DNA of 64,000 nt from the NCBI RefSeq assembly GCF_039939195.1, contig NZ_JBDUUH010000009.1, positions 62,001 to 126,000 on the forward strand. The letters run 5' to 3'. The notes beneath the pieces were generated by a model. It was not told the origin of the DNA, ran no database searches, and saw only the letters and a list, made by a program, of their open reading frames with translations. Source of the DNA: Foliimonas ilicis. Lineage in GTDB: Bacteria; Pseudomonadota; Alphaproteobacteria; Rhizobiales; Rhizobiaceae. Shown piece after piece: positions 27,421-36,894 of the stretch. How positions within the stretch are numbered: the first letter of the stretch is position 1; each line of letters opens with the position of its first letter. The translations under genes were made by a program, and so were the position numbers.

Positions 27421-28551
27421 ATGGGAATTGGATCGAAGGTCAGGAAGCTTGCGCTTCTGACGGGAATGGTCGCGAGCGCGATCTGTCTAAGCGTCTCGGC
27501 GCAGGCTGCCGAGAAGCACAAAATCTTTCTCAGCATGAGCTTTATCGGCAATGACTGGCAGGCCGAGGCCGCCAATATGGTCAAGGCCATGGCCGCGCAT
27601 AAGAGCATGGCCGACAAGGTGGATTTGCAGGTTCAGGTCGCCGGGCCAAATGCGCAGCGTCAGATTCAGCAGATCAACGCAATGGTTCAGGCCGGTGCCG
27701 AAGCGATCGTGGTTTTCCCGATCTCGCCGACCGCGCTCAATCAGGTGGTGAAAAACGCCTGCGACAAGGGCGTGAAGGTCTTCGCTTATGATGGCGAAAT
27801 CACCGAACCTTGCGCCTACAATGTCCATATCGATCAGGAAGAGGCAGGCCGCGTGACCGCCGAATGGCTGGTCGACAAGCTCGGCGGCAAGGGCAACATC
27901 ATTGCGATTACCGGCGTGCCCGGTACCTCTGTCGACGACCAGCGCACCAAGGCTGCGAAAGAAGTGTTCGCCAAGCATCCCGACGTCAAGATCGTCAGCG
28001 AAGCTGTCGGCATGTGGAGCCAGGCGGTTGCGCGCACCGAACTGTCGAAAATCCTCGGCACGAGAAGCTGGGACGATATTGACGGTCTGTGGATGCAGGT
28101 CGGCTGCTTCACCGCCAATGCAATGCAACTGGAAGCAGGCAAGACCAACAAGGAATTGCTGCCTTGCGCCGGTGAAGGCTCGAATGGCGGGCGCATCCAG
28201 ATGCTGCCGGAAGGCACGGAAGTCGAAGGCGCAAGCCCGCCCTATGCACCGCTCGGCGCACAGCGCATTTCATATGCGTCGCCACCCTATTCCGGTGCGC
28301 TGGCGCTCAAGCTTGCGGTCGAAGCATTGGAAGGCAAAGACGTTCCGAAGCTGACCATTCTGCCGCTTCCTTTGGTGACGAACGACACGATCAAGCTTTG
28401 CGAGGAAGGCACCTGGGCCGAAATGAAGGATGGCTGCAACGCCTTTAAGCCGGCGCTGGTCAGCAATCCGGGCTGGTTCGCCTCCATCTTCTCGGCTGAA
28501 ACGCCCGAAGTCGGATTGAACGCGGCGCTCGTCTCTCAGCCGGAAGACTGA
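27421..28551 (+). CDS. Sugar ABC transporter periplasmic binding protein
   Basis: Exported ribose-type (cluster B, Peripla_BP_4) binding protein of 376 residues. The signal peptide is residues 1-29, with cleavage expected after SVSAQA. Typical segments are IQQINAMVQAGAEAIVVFP, KGVKVFAYDGE, and the IIAITGVPGTSVDDQRTKA loop. A GGGAGGA ribosome-binding site precedes the ATG at 27421; the longer frame from 27157 runs through the regulatory gap. First gene of the operon. Confidence 0.92.
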   Translation: MGIGSKVRKLALLTGMVASAICLSVSAQAAEKHKIFLSMSFIGNDWQAEAANMVKAMAAHKSMADKVDLQVQVAGPNAQRQIQQINAMVQAGAEAIVVFPISPTALNQVVKNACDKGVKVFAYDGEITEPCAYNVHIDQEEAGRVTAEWLVDKLGGKGNIIAITGVPGTSVDDQRTKAAKEVFAKHPDVKIVSEAVGMWSQAVARTELSKILGTRSWDDIDGLWMQVGCFTANAMQLEAGKTNKELLPCAGEGSNGGRIQMLPEGTEVEGASPPYAPLGAQRISYASPPYSGALALKLAVEALEGKDVPKLTILPLPLVTNDTIKLCEEGTWAEMKDGCNAFKPALVSNPGWFASIFSAETPEVGLNAALVSQPED

Positions 28552-28631
28552 ACGCTCCCAAGGCGCGCGTCGCCGGTGCGCGGATTAACTTCTGCGCACC
28601 GGTTTTCCGACACGATACCCGGCAGGTTCAC

Positions 28632-30173
28632 ATGATTGATATGCAGCAGGCGACGGCCATTGAGACCGACGGCATTAGGAAGGCATTCGGCCCGACAGTC
28701 GCGCTCGACAATGTTTCCTTCGCGATTGCCGCAGGCAGCGTGCATGCGCTGCTCGGTGAAAACGGCGCAGGCAAATCGACCCTGGTGAAACTGCTTTCGG
28801 GATTGACGCGGCCGAGCGATGGCAGCGTACGCATCTTCGATGAGACGGTGTCGCTCAATTCGCCGCGCGCCGCACATGCACTGGGCGTTCAGACTGCATT
28901 TCAGGAAATGACGCTGGTCGGCGATCTGTCGGTGCTCGACAATATGCTGATGCCCTATGCGCCGGTCGGAATTACCGGGCTGATAAGGCGAAAGGCTGCG
29001 CGCAAGGATGTTGAGCGCCATTTCGACGAACTCGGAATATCGGTCGATCTGGACGCGGAAATTTCAACTTTAGAGCTTTCGCTGCGCCAGAAAATCGAAA
29101 TTGCCCGCGCCATTTATCGCAAACCGCGCATTCTTCTGCTTGATGAGCCGACGTCGACGCTTGCCGGGCGCGATGTTGAATGGCTGGGCGGCATCATCGC
29201 GCGGTTGAAGGCCTCAGGCACGACTGTCGTTTTCATCACCCACCGCATGCGCGAAGTGCGCGATTTCTGCGACATGCTGACGATCCTGCGCAACGGCAAG
29301 CATATTGCGACCGCGTCCGTTAGCTCGATTACCGACGACGAGGTGGTCGAGAAGATCATCGGGCGGTCCATCGAGCAGACATTTCCGCCCAAGCCTGACA
29401 ATGCGCAAGCCTTCGGCGAACCGGTGCTCGGCGTGCGCAATCTGAAGGTCGGGCATAAGCTCAATCAGGTCGGGTTCGATCTTCGCAAGGGCGAAATTCT
29501 GGGCATCGCCGGTTTGCAGGGCATGGGCCAGCAGGATCTGTTTCTGGCCTGTTTCGGCATGGCCGAAATCGCTGAAGGTGAGGTTCTGGTCGATGGGAGG
29601 CGTGTGCGGCTGGGGTCGCCTGCCGATGCGATCCGCCCCAATATGGGCATCGGACTGGTCCCGGAGGACCGCAAATCCGAAGGGCTGTTTCTAAAACTTT
29701 CAGGGCGGCAGAATGCGACACTGCCTGTCGTCTCGCGCTTCACGCGGTTCGGGATGATCGACAGCGTGGCGGAGACGGAAGCGGTCGCGGCAGCGTTCTC
29801 GACCGTGGAAGTAGACAAGCGCGCGCTGTGGACCCGCGCCGGGGCTTTTTCAGGCGGCAACCAGCAGAAAATCGCGATTGCCAAATGGCTTGTCGCGCAA
29901 AGCCGCATACTGCTGCTTTTCGATCCGACCAGAGGCATCGACGTCGGCACCAAGCATGAGCTTTACGTCATGATGCGCAATTATGCGGAAGCTGGCGGCT
30001 CGATCCTGTTTCACTCGACGGAAATTCCCGAACTCGTCCACCAATGCGACCGGGTTCTGGTGCTTTACGATGGGCGCATAGCCGCCGAACTTGAAGGCGA
30101 CGCCATTACGGAAGCAGCGGTAATGGGGCCTGCGCTCGGCCAGCGCCATATCAGGGAAGGGGTCGCGGCATGA
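28632..30173 (+). CDS. Sugar ABC transporter ATPase, two ABC domains
   Basis: RbsA/MglA-like ATPase of 513 residues. Domain one has Walker A GENGAGKSTLVK, a Q-loop near TAFQEMTLV and Walker B ILLLDEPTSTL. Domain two carries GIAGLQGMGQQDLFLA in place of a canonical P-loop and signature AFSGGNQQKIAIAKWL. It follows the binding-protein gene by 80 bp and overlaps the permease by 4 bp. Confidence 0.93.
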   Translation: MIDMQQATAIETDGIRKAFGPTVALDNVSFAIAAGSVHALLGENGAGKSTLVKLLSGLTRPSDGSVRIFDETVSLNSPRAAHALGVQTAFQEMTLVGDLSVLDNMLMPYAPVGITGLIRRKAARKDVERHFDELGISVDLDAEISTLELSLRQKIEIARAIYRKPRILLLDEPTSTLAGRDVEWLGGIIARLKASGTTVVFITHRMREVRDFCDMLTILRNGKHIATASVSSITDDEVVEKIIGRSIEQTFPPKPDNAQAFGEPVLGVRNLKVGHKLNQVGFDLRKGEILGIAGLQGMGQQDLFLACFGMAEIAEGEVLVDGRRVRLGSPADAIRPNMGIGLVPEDRKSEGLFLKLSGRQNATLPVVSRFTRFGMIDSVAETEAVAAAFSTVEVDKRALWTRAGAFSGGNQQKIAIAKWLVAQSRILLLFDPTRGIDVGTKHELYVMMRNYAEAGGSILFHSTEIPELVHQCDRVLVLYDGRIAAELEGDAITEAAVMGPALGQRHIREGVAA

Positions 30174-32245
30174 GCTTGGCGCAGTCGCATTCCCCCTCGG
30201 CAGGCACGCTTTTCCTGAGGGCACTCGCGAAGAACCGCGGTGCATTGATCGCCGCTTTGGTTCTTGCCGTGCTGTTGCTGATGGTCGACTGGATCAGCGC
30301 CGGACCGCTGACCTATTTCGACGTTTCGTTTCTGTCGAGCGGCGGCGCGACTTCTGCAATTGCCGCGATCGGCCAGACAATTGTCATCCTTTCCGGCGGC
30401 TTCGACCTGTCGGCGGGCGCGGTCATCTCGCTGGTCAATGTCGTTCTGGCATCGAGCATGGACCCGATGTCCATGGAAACGAACATCGCGCTTTGGACTC
30501 TTGTCGGGATTGGCATCGGCATGGGCGTCGGCGCGTTCAACGGCTTCTTCATCGCCGTGTTGCGGATGCAGCCCATCGTCGTGACGCTGTCGACCATGTT
30601 CATCCTGCAAGGCGTTACGTTGCTGGTCATGGACAAGCCGGGCGGCGGTGTTTCACCGGACCTCGGCACGTTCTATCTGGGCGATGCCATTGAGGGCTGG
30701 CTCCCAATGCCGCTGGTCGTCGTCGGTGTGGTGCTGCTCCTGTGGCTCTGGCTGAAAGGCACGCGGTTCGGCACCGCACTTTATGCAGTTGGCAGCGATG
30801 CGGACTCGGCCGCAGCGGTTGGCGTGAATGTCACGCTCACGCGCTTCCTCGCTTATGTGATTGCGGGCGGATGCTATGGGTTGGCTGGCGTGTTCATCAG
30901 CGCGCAAACCGGCAGCGGCGACCCGCTGGTCGGCAACCCGCTTTTGCTCTCCATGTTTGCCGCAGTCGTGATCGGCGGTACGCGTCTCGGCGGCGGACAG
31001 GGCGGGCCGGTCGGAACGGTTTTCGGTGCCTACATATTGATGATCGTCGTCAATATCCTGCTGGTTCTGAACGTCTCAGCTTATTATTCGACGATTGCGG
31101 AAGGCGCGATCCTGATCCTCGCGGTTCTTGCCGGATCGATCTCGCACAGTTCGGTCCTGGCCGTTCAGATTCGCGCTGCGCGATCGAGGTTTTCTGCCTG
31201 GCGGGCCGGTCTGTTGCCATCGCAACTCGACCGCACGGATCGCCGGTTGCAAATGGCTCCTTCGACAAAAGTCGAGAAACCGCAGTCTCTGCGGCCAGCA
31301 TTTCACATTCGAAACGCCGAAACGCTGCGCTATGCGCTGCCCGCTTACATCTGCCTGATACTGGTCGTGGTCGTTACGCAAATCTGGCTTGGCCGTGCGC
31401 TGGTCAGCTTCAGCTACTGGAACTCGCTGCTGGTTCTGTCGTCCTTTCTGGCCGTGCTGGCGCTTGGACAGGGCACTGTTATTCTGACCGGCGGCCTCGA
31501 CCTTTCGGTGCCGTGGACGATTGGAATTTCAGGCATCCTGCTCGCCGGAATGGTCAATGGATCGGATGCGGCACTGATCTGCGCATTGCCGACCGTGCTT
31601 TTTATGGCCTGCATCATCGGTTTCGCCAATGGGGTCGGCATCGTCTATCTCGGCATATCGCCCATCGTCATGACGCTCGCCATGAACGGCATTTTGCAAG
31701 GTGTCGCGCTGCTCTATTCGCAAGGCACTCCGGCAGGGTTTTCCTCGCCCATGCTGCGCTGGTTCATGACGGGTCGGATCGCCGGCGTGACGCCGATCGT
31801 GCTCTTCATGATCGGCTTCGTCATCGTCGCCGTGCTGCTTTTGGGGCGCACGGCATTCGGTCGCCGCGTCTACGGAATAGGCAACGGACTGCGCGCCGCG
31901 CGCCTGTCGGGCATCGCCGTCGAGAAGACGTTGATCCTCGTCTACATGCTTTCTGCCGTCTGCTCGGCCATCGTCGGTATCATGCTGACGGGCTTTTCCG
32001 GTCAGGCGAGCCTTGGAATGGGTGACGATTATCTGCTTCCGTCCATCGCAGTCGTCGTCGTTGGCGGCGCGCTGATCACCGGCGGACGCGGCCATTATCT
32101 CGGCATGCTCGGCGGCGTGCTTTTGCTGACCGCGCTGCAGATGCTGCTGGCCGGAACGACACTTCCCTATGCGACGCGCGCAATTCTCTACGGCCTCGTG
32201 GTCTTGGGCGCTGTGATGGCGCTTCGCGAAAGACGCGCGCAATGA
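30170..32245 (+). CDS. Sugar ABC transporter permease, double-length fusion
   Basis: A 691-residue membrane protein made of two RbsC-like permease units: about 1-325 and 375-691, joined by a basic cytosolic linker (about 335-385). Each half repeats the family motifs: VILSGGFDLSAGAVISL and VILTGGLDLSVPWTIG, and then VVIGGTRLGGGQGG and VVVGGALITGGRGHYLG. The usual RbsC is a single unit of about 330 residues used as a homodimer, so this is an obligate pseudo-heterodimer. The intact frame argues against a sequencing join. Confidence 0.92.
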   Translation: MSLAQSHSPSAGTLFLRALAKNRGALIAALVLAVLLLMVDWISAGPLTYFDVSFLSSGGATSAIAAIGQTIVILSGGFDLSAGAVISLVNVVLASSMDPMSMETNIALWTLVGIGIGMGVGAFNGFFIAVLRMQPIVVTLSTMFILQGVTLLVMDKPGGGVSPDLGTFYLGDAIEGWLPMPLVVVGVVLLLWLWLKGTRFGTALYAVGSDADSAAAVGVNVTLTRFLAYVIAGGCYGLAGVFISAQTGSGDPLVGNPLLLSMFAAVVIGGTRLGGGQGGPVGTVFGAYILMIVVNILLVLNVSAYYSTIAEGAILILAVLAGSISHSSVLAVQIRAARSRFSAWRAGLLPSQLDRTDRRLQMAPSTKVEKPQSLRPAFHIRNAETLRYALPAYICLILVVVVTQIWLGRALVSFSYWNSLLVLSSFLAVLALGQGTVILTGGLDLSVPWTIGISGILLAGMVNGSDAALICALPTVLFMACIIGFANGVGIVYLGISPIVMTLAMNGILQGVALLYSQGTPAGFSSPMLRWFMTGRIAGVTPIVLFMIGFVIVAVLLLGRTAFGRRVYGIGNGLRAARLSGIAVEKTLILVYMLSAVCSAIVGIMLTGFSGQASLGMGDDYLLPSIAVVVVGGALITGGRGHYLGMLGGVLLLTALQMLLAGTTLPYATRAILYGLVVLGAVMALRERRAQ

Positions 32246-32258
32246 AGGAGTTGAACCC

Positions 32259-33062
32259 ATGAACAACGCGCCGAACTCGGCACAGGAATTCCTCGGCGGC
32301 TTGCAGGGCCAGCGTGTCGTCGTGACCGCTGGTGCTGGCGGCATCGGCTTTGCGATTGCCGATACGCTTGCGAAACTCGGCGCACGGCTGGTCATCTGCG
32401 ATGTTTCGGACGAGGCGCTTGCAGGTCTCAGCGGCAAGCTCAAAACGGAGGCCGCGATCAATGCCGACGTCTCCAGCGAGGCCGATGTCGACCGTCTTTT
32501 CGAGACGGTTTCGAAGACGCTGGGCGGCCTCGACGCGCTGATCAACAATGCAGGCATTGCAGGGCCGACTGGCGGCGTCGATGAAATTTCGCTGGACGAT
32601 TGGCGTCGCTGTCTCGACATAGGACTGACCGGGCAGTTTCTCTGCGCCCGCCGTGCCGTTCCGCTTCTGAAAGCAGCCGGCGGCGGCTCCATCGTCTCCA
32701 TGTCTTCGGCTGCGGGCAAGCACGGCTACGCCTTCCGCACGCCTTACTCGGCAGCGAAATTCGGCGTGATCGGCTTCACGCAGAGCCTTGCCAAGGAACT
32801 CGGACCGCATGGCATTCGCGTCAACGCGATCCTGCCCGGCATCATCGAGGGGCCGCGCATCGAGGGTGTGATTTCCGCCCGTGCGAAGCAGGTCGGCATC
32901 AGCCATGAAGAGATGACGGGCCGCTATCTCCAGAACATATCGCTGCGCCGCATGACCAGTCCTTACGACGTGGCAGCCATGGTCGCCTTCCTGCTTTCGG
33001 ACGCCGGATACAACATTTCGGGCCAGTCGCTCGGCGTCGACGGCAACGTCGAGACATTGTGA
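32259..33062 (+). CDS. Short-chain dehydrogenase/reductase (SDR)
   Basis: Classical SDR oxidoreductase of 267 residues. The cofactor motif is TAGAGGIGFAIADTLAKLGA with an acidic residue after the second strand (VICDVSD), which favours NAD(H). Then come NNAGIAG and the catalytic SMSSAAGKHGYAFRTPYSAAK with Ser, Tyr and Lys. AAGGAG precedes the ATG. In this operon it probably oxidises a sugar or sugar acid. The precise substrate is unknown. Confidence 0.9.
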   Translation: MNNAPNSAQEFLGGLQGQRVVVTAGAGGIGFAIADTLAKLGARLVICDVSDEALAGLSGKLKTEAAINADVSSEADVDRLFETVSKTLGGLDALINNAGIAGPTGGVDEISLDDWRRCLDIGLTGQFLCARRAVPLLKAAGGGSIVSMSSAAGKHGYAFRTPYSAAKFGVIGFTQSLAKELGPHGIRVNAILPGIIEGPRIEGVISARAKQVGISHEEMTGRYLQNISLRRMTSPYDVAAMVAFLLSDAGYNISGQSLGVDGNVETL

Positions 33063-33069
33063 GGCGGAT

Positions 33070-34017
33070 ATGGCGAAGGTAGCGATAGTCGGTTGCGGGT
33101 TTATCGGCAGGGCGTGGGCGATCAGTTTTGCGCGCGCCCGGCATGAGGTCCGTTTGTGGGATCAGGAGCAGGCGGCGGCCAATGCGGCCCGCGATTATAT
33201 TTCGGGAATTCTGGGCGATCTTGCCGCAAACGATCTGCTTGATGGGCAAACGCCGGATGATGTTCTGGAACGCATTTCAGTTTCGGACGATCTGGAACAA
33301 GCGCTCGACGGCGTGACCTATATTCAGGAAAACACGCCGGAAAAGCTTGAGATAAAGCGCGCAATCTTTTCGAAACTCGATGCCCTTGCAGCGCCCGAAA
33401 CTGTCATTGCCAGCTCGACCTCCGCGCTGCTCCCCTCGGCCTTCACCGATCATGTCGCGAACCGGCAGCGCTGTCTTGTCGTGCACCCTATCAATCCGCC
33501 TTACCTGATCCCCGCTGCAGAAGTCGTTCCGGCACCGTGGACATCGCAGGAGACGGTCGAACGGGCGCGAGATTTTCTGATCTCGGCGGGGCATGCGCCA
33601 CTCGTCATGAAGCGCGAGCTGGACGGGTTCATCATGAACCGCATGCAGGGCGCGCTGCTTGAGGAGGCGTTTCGCCTCGTAGCCGATGGTTATGCGAGCA
33701 TCGAGGATGTCGATATCGGCATTCGTGATGGGCTGGCGCTGCGCTGGTCGTTCATGGGGCCGTTCGAGACGATCGATCTGAACGCGCCGGGCGGCGTGCG
33801 CGATTATGTCGAGCGCTACCAGTCCATTTATTCCAACATCTTCCCGCAGATGCTGCGCCGGGTCGATTGGGCAGGCGAGGTTATGGACACGATCGAGACC
33901 GACAGGCGCAAGCGTCTGTCGAAGGAAAATCTGACGGACCGGCAAGTATGGCGCGACCGCAGACTGATGGCGCTTGCCGCGCATAAACGGAAATCTGACG
34001 AGGAGTTTGGAAAATGA
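33070..34017 (+). CDS. 3-Hydroxyacid dehydrogenase, lambda-crystallin/L-gulonate 3-dehydrogenase type
   Basis: NAD-dependent dehydrogenase of 315 residues in the 3-hydroxyacyl-CoA dehydrogenase fold. Rossmann motif VAIVGCGFIGRAWA is at the N-terminus. The family core is IASSTSALLPSAF, then RCLVVHPINPPYLIP with the catalytic His, and GFIMNRMQGALLEEAFRLV. This resembles CRYL1-type L-gulonate 3-dehydrogenases and carnitine 3-dehydrogenases rather than CoA-ester enzymes. It would produce a 3-keto acid for the next enzyme. It overlaps the BKACE gene by 4 bp. Confidence 0.88.
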   Translation: MAKVAIVGCGFIGRAWAISFARARHEVRLWDQEQAAANAARDYISGILGDLAANDLLDGQTPDDVLERISVSDDLEQALDGVTYIQENTPEKLEIKRAIFSKLDALAAPETVIASSTSALLPSAFTDHVANRQRCLVVHPINPPYLIPAAEVVPAPWTSQETVERARDFLISAGHAPLVMKRELDGFIMNRMQGALLEEAFRLVADGYASIEDVDIGIRDGLALRWSFMGPFETIDLNAPGGVRDYVERYQSIYSNIFPQMLRRVDWAGEVMDTIETDRRKRLSKENLTDRQVWRDRRLMALAAHKRKSDEEFGK

Positions 34018-34976
34018 ACGAGACCACCCGCAAATCGAGCGGCGCGACCGCAAAGGGCAAGGTCATAATCACCTGTGCGATAACGGGGGCGATCCACACG
34101 CCGACCATGTCGCCCTATCTGCCGATCACGCCCGACGAGATTGCATCGGAGGCGATTGCTGCGGCGGAAGCCGGTGCCGCAATACTGCATCTTCATGCGC
34201 GCGACCCGGAAAATGGGAAGCCGGACCAGACGCCGGAAGCCTTTGCCCGCTTCCTGCCGCGTGTGAAGCAGGGGACGAATGCGGCCATAAACATCACCAC
34301 CGGCGGCAGCCCTTACATGAAGGTCGAGGAGCGCGTGAAACCGGCTGCGCAGTTCAAGCCGGAAGTCGCGTCGCTGAATATGGGCTCGATCAATTTCGGC
34401 CTCTATCACCTCGCTGATAAATACGAGACCTTCAAATTCGATTGGGAAAAGCCCCATCTCGAAGCGACGAAAGATCTGGTTTTCCGAAATTCCTTCAAGG
34501 ATATCGAATATATTCTGGCCACTTGCTACGACAATGGCACGCGTTTTGAGTTCGAATGCTACGACATCGCGCATCTCTACAATCTGGCGCATTTCGCAGA
34601 TCGCGGCCTCGTAAAGCCGCCATTCTTCGTCCAGTCGGTGTTTGGCCTGCTCGGCGGTATCGGTACGCATCCCGAAGATGTGGCGCATATGAAGCGCACG
34701 GCAGACCGTCTGTTCGGCGACAAATTCCGTTGGTCGGTTCTGGGTGCGGGCGCGAGCCAGCTTCGTATTGCGGCGCAGGCCGCTTCGCTTGGCGGCAATA
34801 TCCGTGTCGGCTTGGAAGACAGCCTTTGGGCTGGCAAGGGGCGTCTGGCAAAGTCGAATGCGGAACAGGTTGTTCTGGCGCGCAAGATCATCGAAGGCCT
34901 CGGCCTTGAGGTCGCAACGCCCGATGAGGCACGCGCAATTCTCGAACTCAAGGGCGGCGATCAGGTCGCTTTCTAG
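34014..34976 (+). CDS. Beta-keto acid cleavage enzyme (BKACE, DUF849)
   Basis: A 320-residue TIM-barrel zinc enzyme. Known family members condense a 3-keto acid with acetyl-CoA and cleave it to acetoacetate plus a new acyl-CoA. Visible features are ITCAITGAIHTP, the metal-ligand motif AAILHLHARDPENG, INITTGGSPYM, and GGNIRVGLEDSLW near the C-terminus. It follows a 3-hydroxyacid dehydrogenase with a 4-bp overlap, the pairing also seen in carnitine breakdown. The sugar importer and lactonases here point to a polyhydroxy acid instead. The substrate is inferred. Confidence 0.88.
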   Translation: MNETTRKSSGATAKGKVIITCAITGAIHTPTMSPYLPITPDEIASEAIAAAEAGAAILHLHARDPENGKPDQTPEAFARFLPRVKQGTNAAINITTGGSPYMKVEERVKPAAQFKPEVASLNMGSINFGLYHLADKYETFKFDWEKPHLEATKDLVFRNSFKDIEYILATCYDNGTRFEFECYDIAHLYNLAHFADRGLVKPPFFVQSVFGLLGGIGTHPEDVAHMKRTADRLFGDKFRWSVLGAGASQLRIAAQAASLGGNIRVGLEDSLWAGKGRLAKSNAEQVVLARKIIEGLGLEVATPDEARAILELKGGDQVAF

Positions 34977-35006
34977 CGGTCGTCAGATGGCAGTCGGGAG
35001 GAGACC

Positions 35007-35879
35007 ATGCTGCGTATTGAAGTGTTAAGCGACCAGCCGGACCAGCTTGGCGAAGGCCCGCTTTGGGACGTTCGCGAGCAGAGGCTTTACTGGATCGATT
35101 CCTACGGGCCGTCGATCCATTCGAGCGATTTCGAAGGACGCGACCGGAAAAGCTGGAAGCTGCCGGAGCCGATCGGCTCGATGGCGCTGCGCGAAAAGGG
35201 CGGGGCCATCCTTTCCTTGCGCGACGGCTTTTACAGCTTCGACTTCGGGACCGGAGAGACGACGCGCATTGCCGAAACACAGCCGGGCGAACTGCGCCCG
35301 CGCATGAATGACGGAAAGGTGGACCGGCAGGGGCGCTTCATTGCCGGTTCGATGGACTTCGAGGAATCGGAGCCTGTCGGCAAATTGTTTCGTCTCGATC
35401 CGGATCTGTCGATACATACGCTCGATACAGGCATCGTCTGTTCGAACGGTCCCTGCTGGAGCCCTGACGGCAGGATTTTCTATTTCGCCGATACGGGCAA
35501 ACGCCTGATCTGGGCGTATGATTACGACATCGACACAGGCAATGTTCGCTCTCGCCGCGTCTTTACCAGCTTCGAGAATATGCGCGGCCTGCCCGATGGC
35601 GCGACGGTGGATGCGGAAGGCTATGTCTGGAGTGCTGAAGTCTATTCGGGAAGGCTGATAAGGTTCGACCCGAGCGGCGTTGTCGATCGAATTGTCGGCT
35701 TGCCGGTCAACTCGACCACCAGCCTGATCTTCGGCGGCCCGAGCCTCGACATCGCCTATGTCACGTCGATGGCGCGCCCCTTCAACTATGAATACCATCG
35801 CGAGCGGGAGGCTGGTTTCGTGTTTGCAATTCACGGGCTGGGCGTGCGCGGCATCGAAGAGCCGCGCTTCAAGGGTTAG
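35007..35879 (+). CDS. SMP-30/gluconolactonase family protein (copy 1)
   Basis: Six-bladed beta-propeller lactonase of 290 residues. Metal and family motifs are LGEGPLWDVREQRLYWID, RMNDGKVDRQGRFIAGSM and CSNGPCWSPDGRIFYFAD. GGGAGGAG precedes the ATG. It would hydrolyse a sugar lactone to the free aldonic acid. It lies 20 bp before a second, clearly related copy. Confidence 0.88.
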   Translation: MLRIEVLSDQPDQLGEGPLWDVREQRLYWIDSYGPSIHSSDFEGRDRKSWKLPEPIGSMALREKGGAILSLRDGFYSFDFGTGETTRIAETQPGELRPRMNDGKVDRQGRFIAGSMDFEESEPVGKLFRLDPDLSIHTLDTGIVCSNGPCWSPDGRIFYFADTGKRLIWAYDYDIDTGNVRSRRVFTSFENMRGLPDGATVDAEGYVWSAEVYSGRLIRFDPSGVVDRIVGLPVNSTTSLIFGGPSLDIAYVTSMARPFNYEYHREREAGFVFAIHGLGVRGIEEPRFKG

Positions 35880-35900
35880 AAATTTCAGGGAGGTATTGGA

Positions 35901-36779
35901 ATGAAGATCGAAGTTCTGGTGGATGTGAAAACGACGCTCGGCGAAGGCCCGCTCTGGGATGTCGAGCAGCAGCGGCTCTATTGGATCGACAGCTTCGACG
36001 GCCGCATTTTCCGCGCGACACATGAGGGCAGTGAAATCCGCTCATGGGACGTGCCGATGAAAATCGGCTCCATGGCACTTCGCAAGGACGGCGAGGGCGC
36101 TCTGGTCTCGCTGGCGCGCGGATTTCACCTGCTCGATTTCAAGACCGGCGATGTCGAACTCATTCATGACCCCGAACCCGGCAAGGACCAGAACCGCTTG
36201 AATGACGGCAAGGTCGACAAGAAGGGCCGCTTCATTGCGGGCTCGATGGACACGATGGAAAGCGGCCCGAACGGTGCGCTTTACCGCGTCGATCCAGACC
36301 TCTCGGTGCACAAGCTGGACGATGGCATCATCGTATCGAACGGCCCGTGCTGGAGCCCGGACGGAAACATCTTCTACTTCGCGGATTCATGGTCGGGCGA
36401 AATCTGGGCGTATGATTACGATCAGGAAAAAGGCACCGTTTCCAACAGGCGCACATTCACCAAGATCGACACCTCGACTGGCGGTGCCGCCGATGGCTCG
36501 ACGGTAGATGCGGAAGGCTGCCTTTGGAATGCGCAGGTCTATGACGGGAAGCTGATCCGCTATACGCCGGAAGGCAAGATCGAGCGTGTCATCGATATGC
36601 CGGTGAAGAAGATAACCAGCGTGATGTTCGGCGGGCCGAACCTCGACATCATCTACGTTACCTCGATGGCAAAACCGCCTCTGCCGCGTTTTCCGGGAGA
36701 CGGCGTGCTGCGCGGCAGTCTGTTCGCGATTACGGGTCTGGGCATCAAGGGCGTGCCGGAAGCCCGTTTTGCCGGGTAG
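35901..36779 (+). CDS. SMP-30/gluconolactonase family protein (copy 2)
   Basis: A 292-residue paralogue of the preceding gene with matching motifs: LGEGPLWDVEQQRLYWID, RLNDGKVDKKGRFIAGSM and VSNGPCWSPDGNIFYFAD. The two proteins are similar over their whole length, so this looks like a tandem duplication that has diverged. GGGAGG precedes the ATG. Last gene of the sugar operon. Confidence 0.88.
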   Translation: MKIEVLVDVKTTLGEGPLWDVEQQRLYWIDSFDGRIFRATHEGSEIRSWDVPMKIGSMALRKDGEGALVSLARGFHLLDFKTGDVELIHDPEPGKDQNRLNDGKVDKKGRFIAGSMDTMESGPNGALYRVDPDLSVHKLDDGIIVSNGPCWSPDGNIFYFADSWSGEIWAYDYDQEKGTVSNRRTFTKIDTSTGGAADGSTVDAEGCLWNAQVYDGKLIRYTPEGKIERVIDMPVKKITSVMFGGPNLDIIYVTSMAKPPLPRFPGDGVLRGSLFAITGLGIKGVPEARFAG

Positions 36780-36894
36780 GACGTTACGGAAACGCAACAC
36801 GCGGCCCGCTCCAACAATGATTCGCGACCGCACCCTTTCGCGCGGGCGGCCCATCGCGTAATGGCCTGAAAAAATTCAGTAGGGCCTGCGTAGT

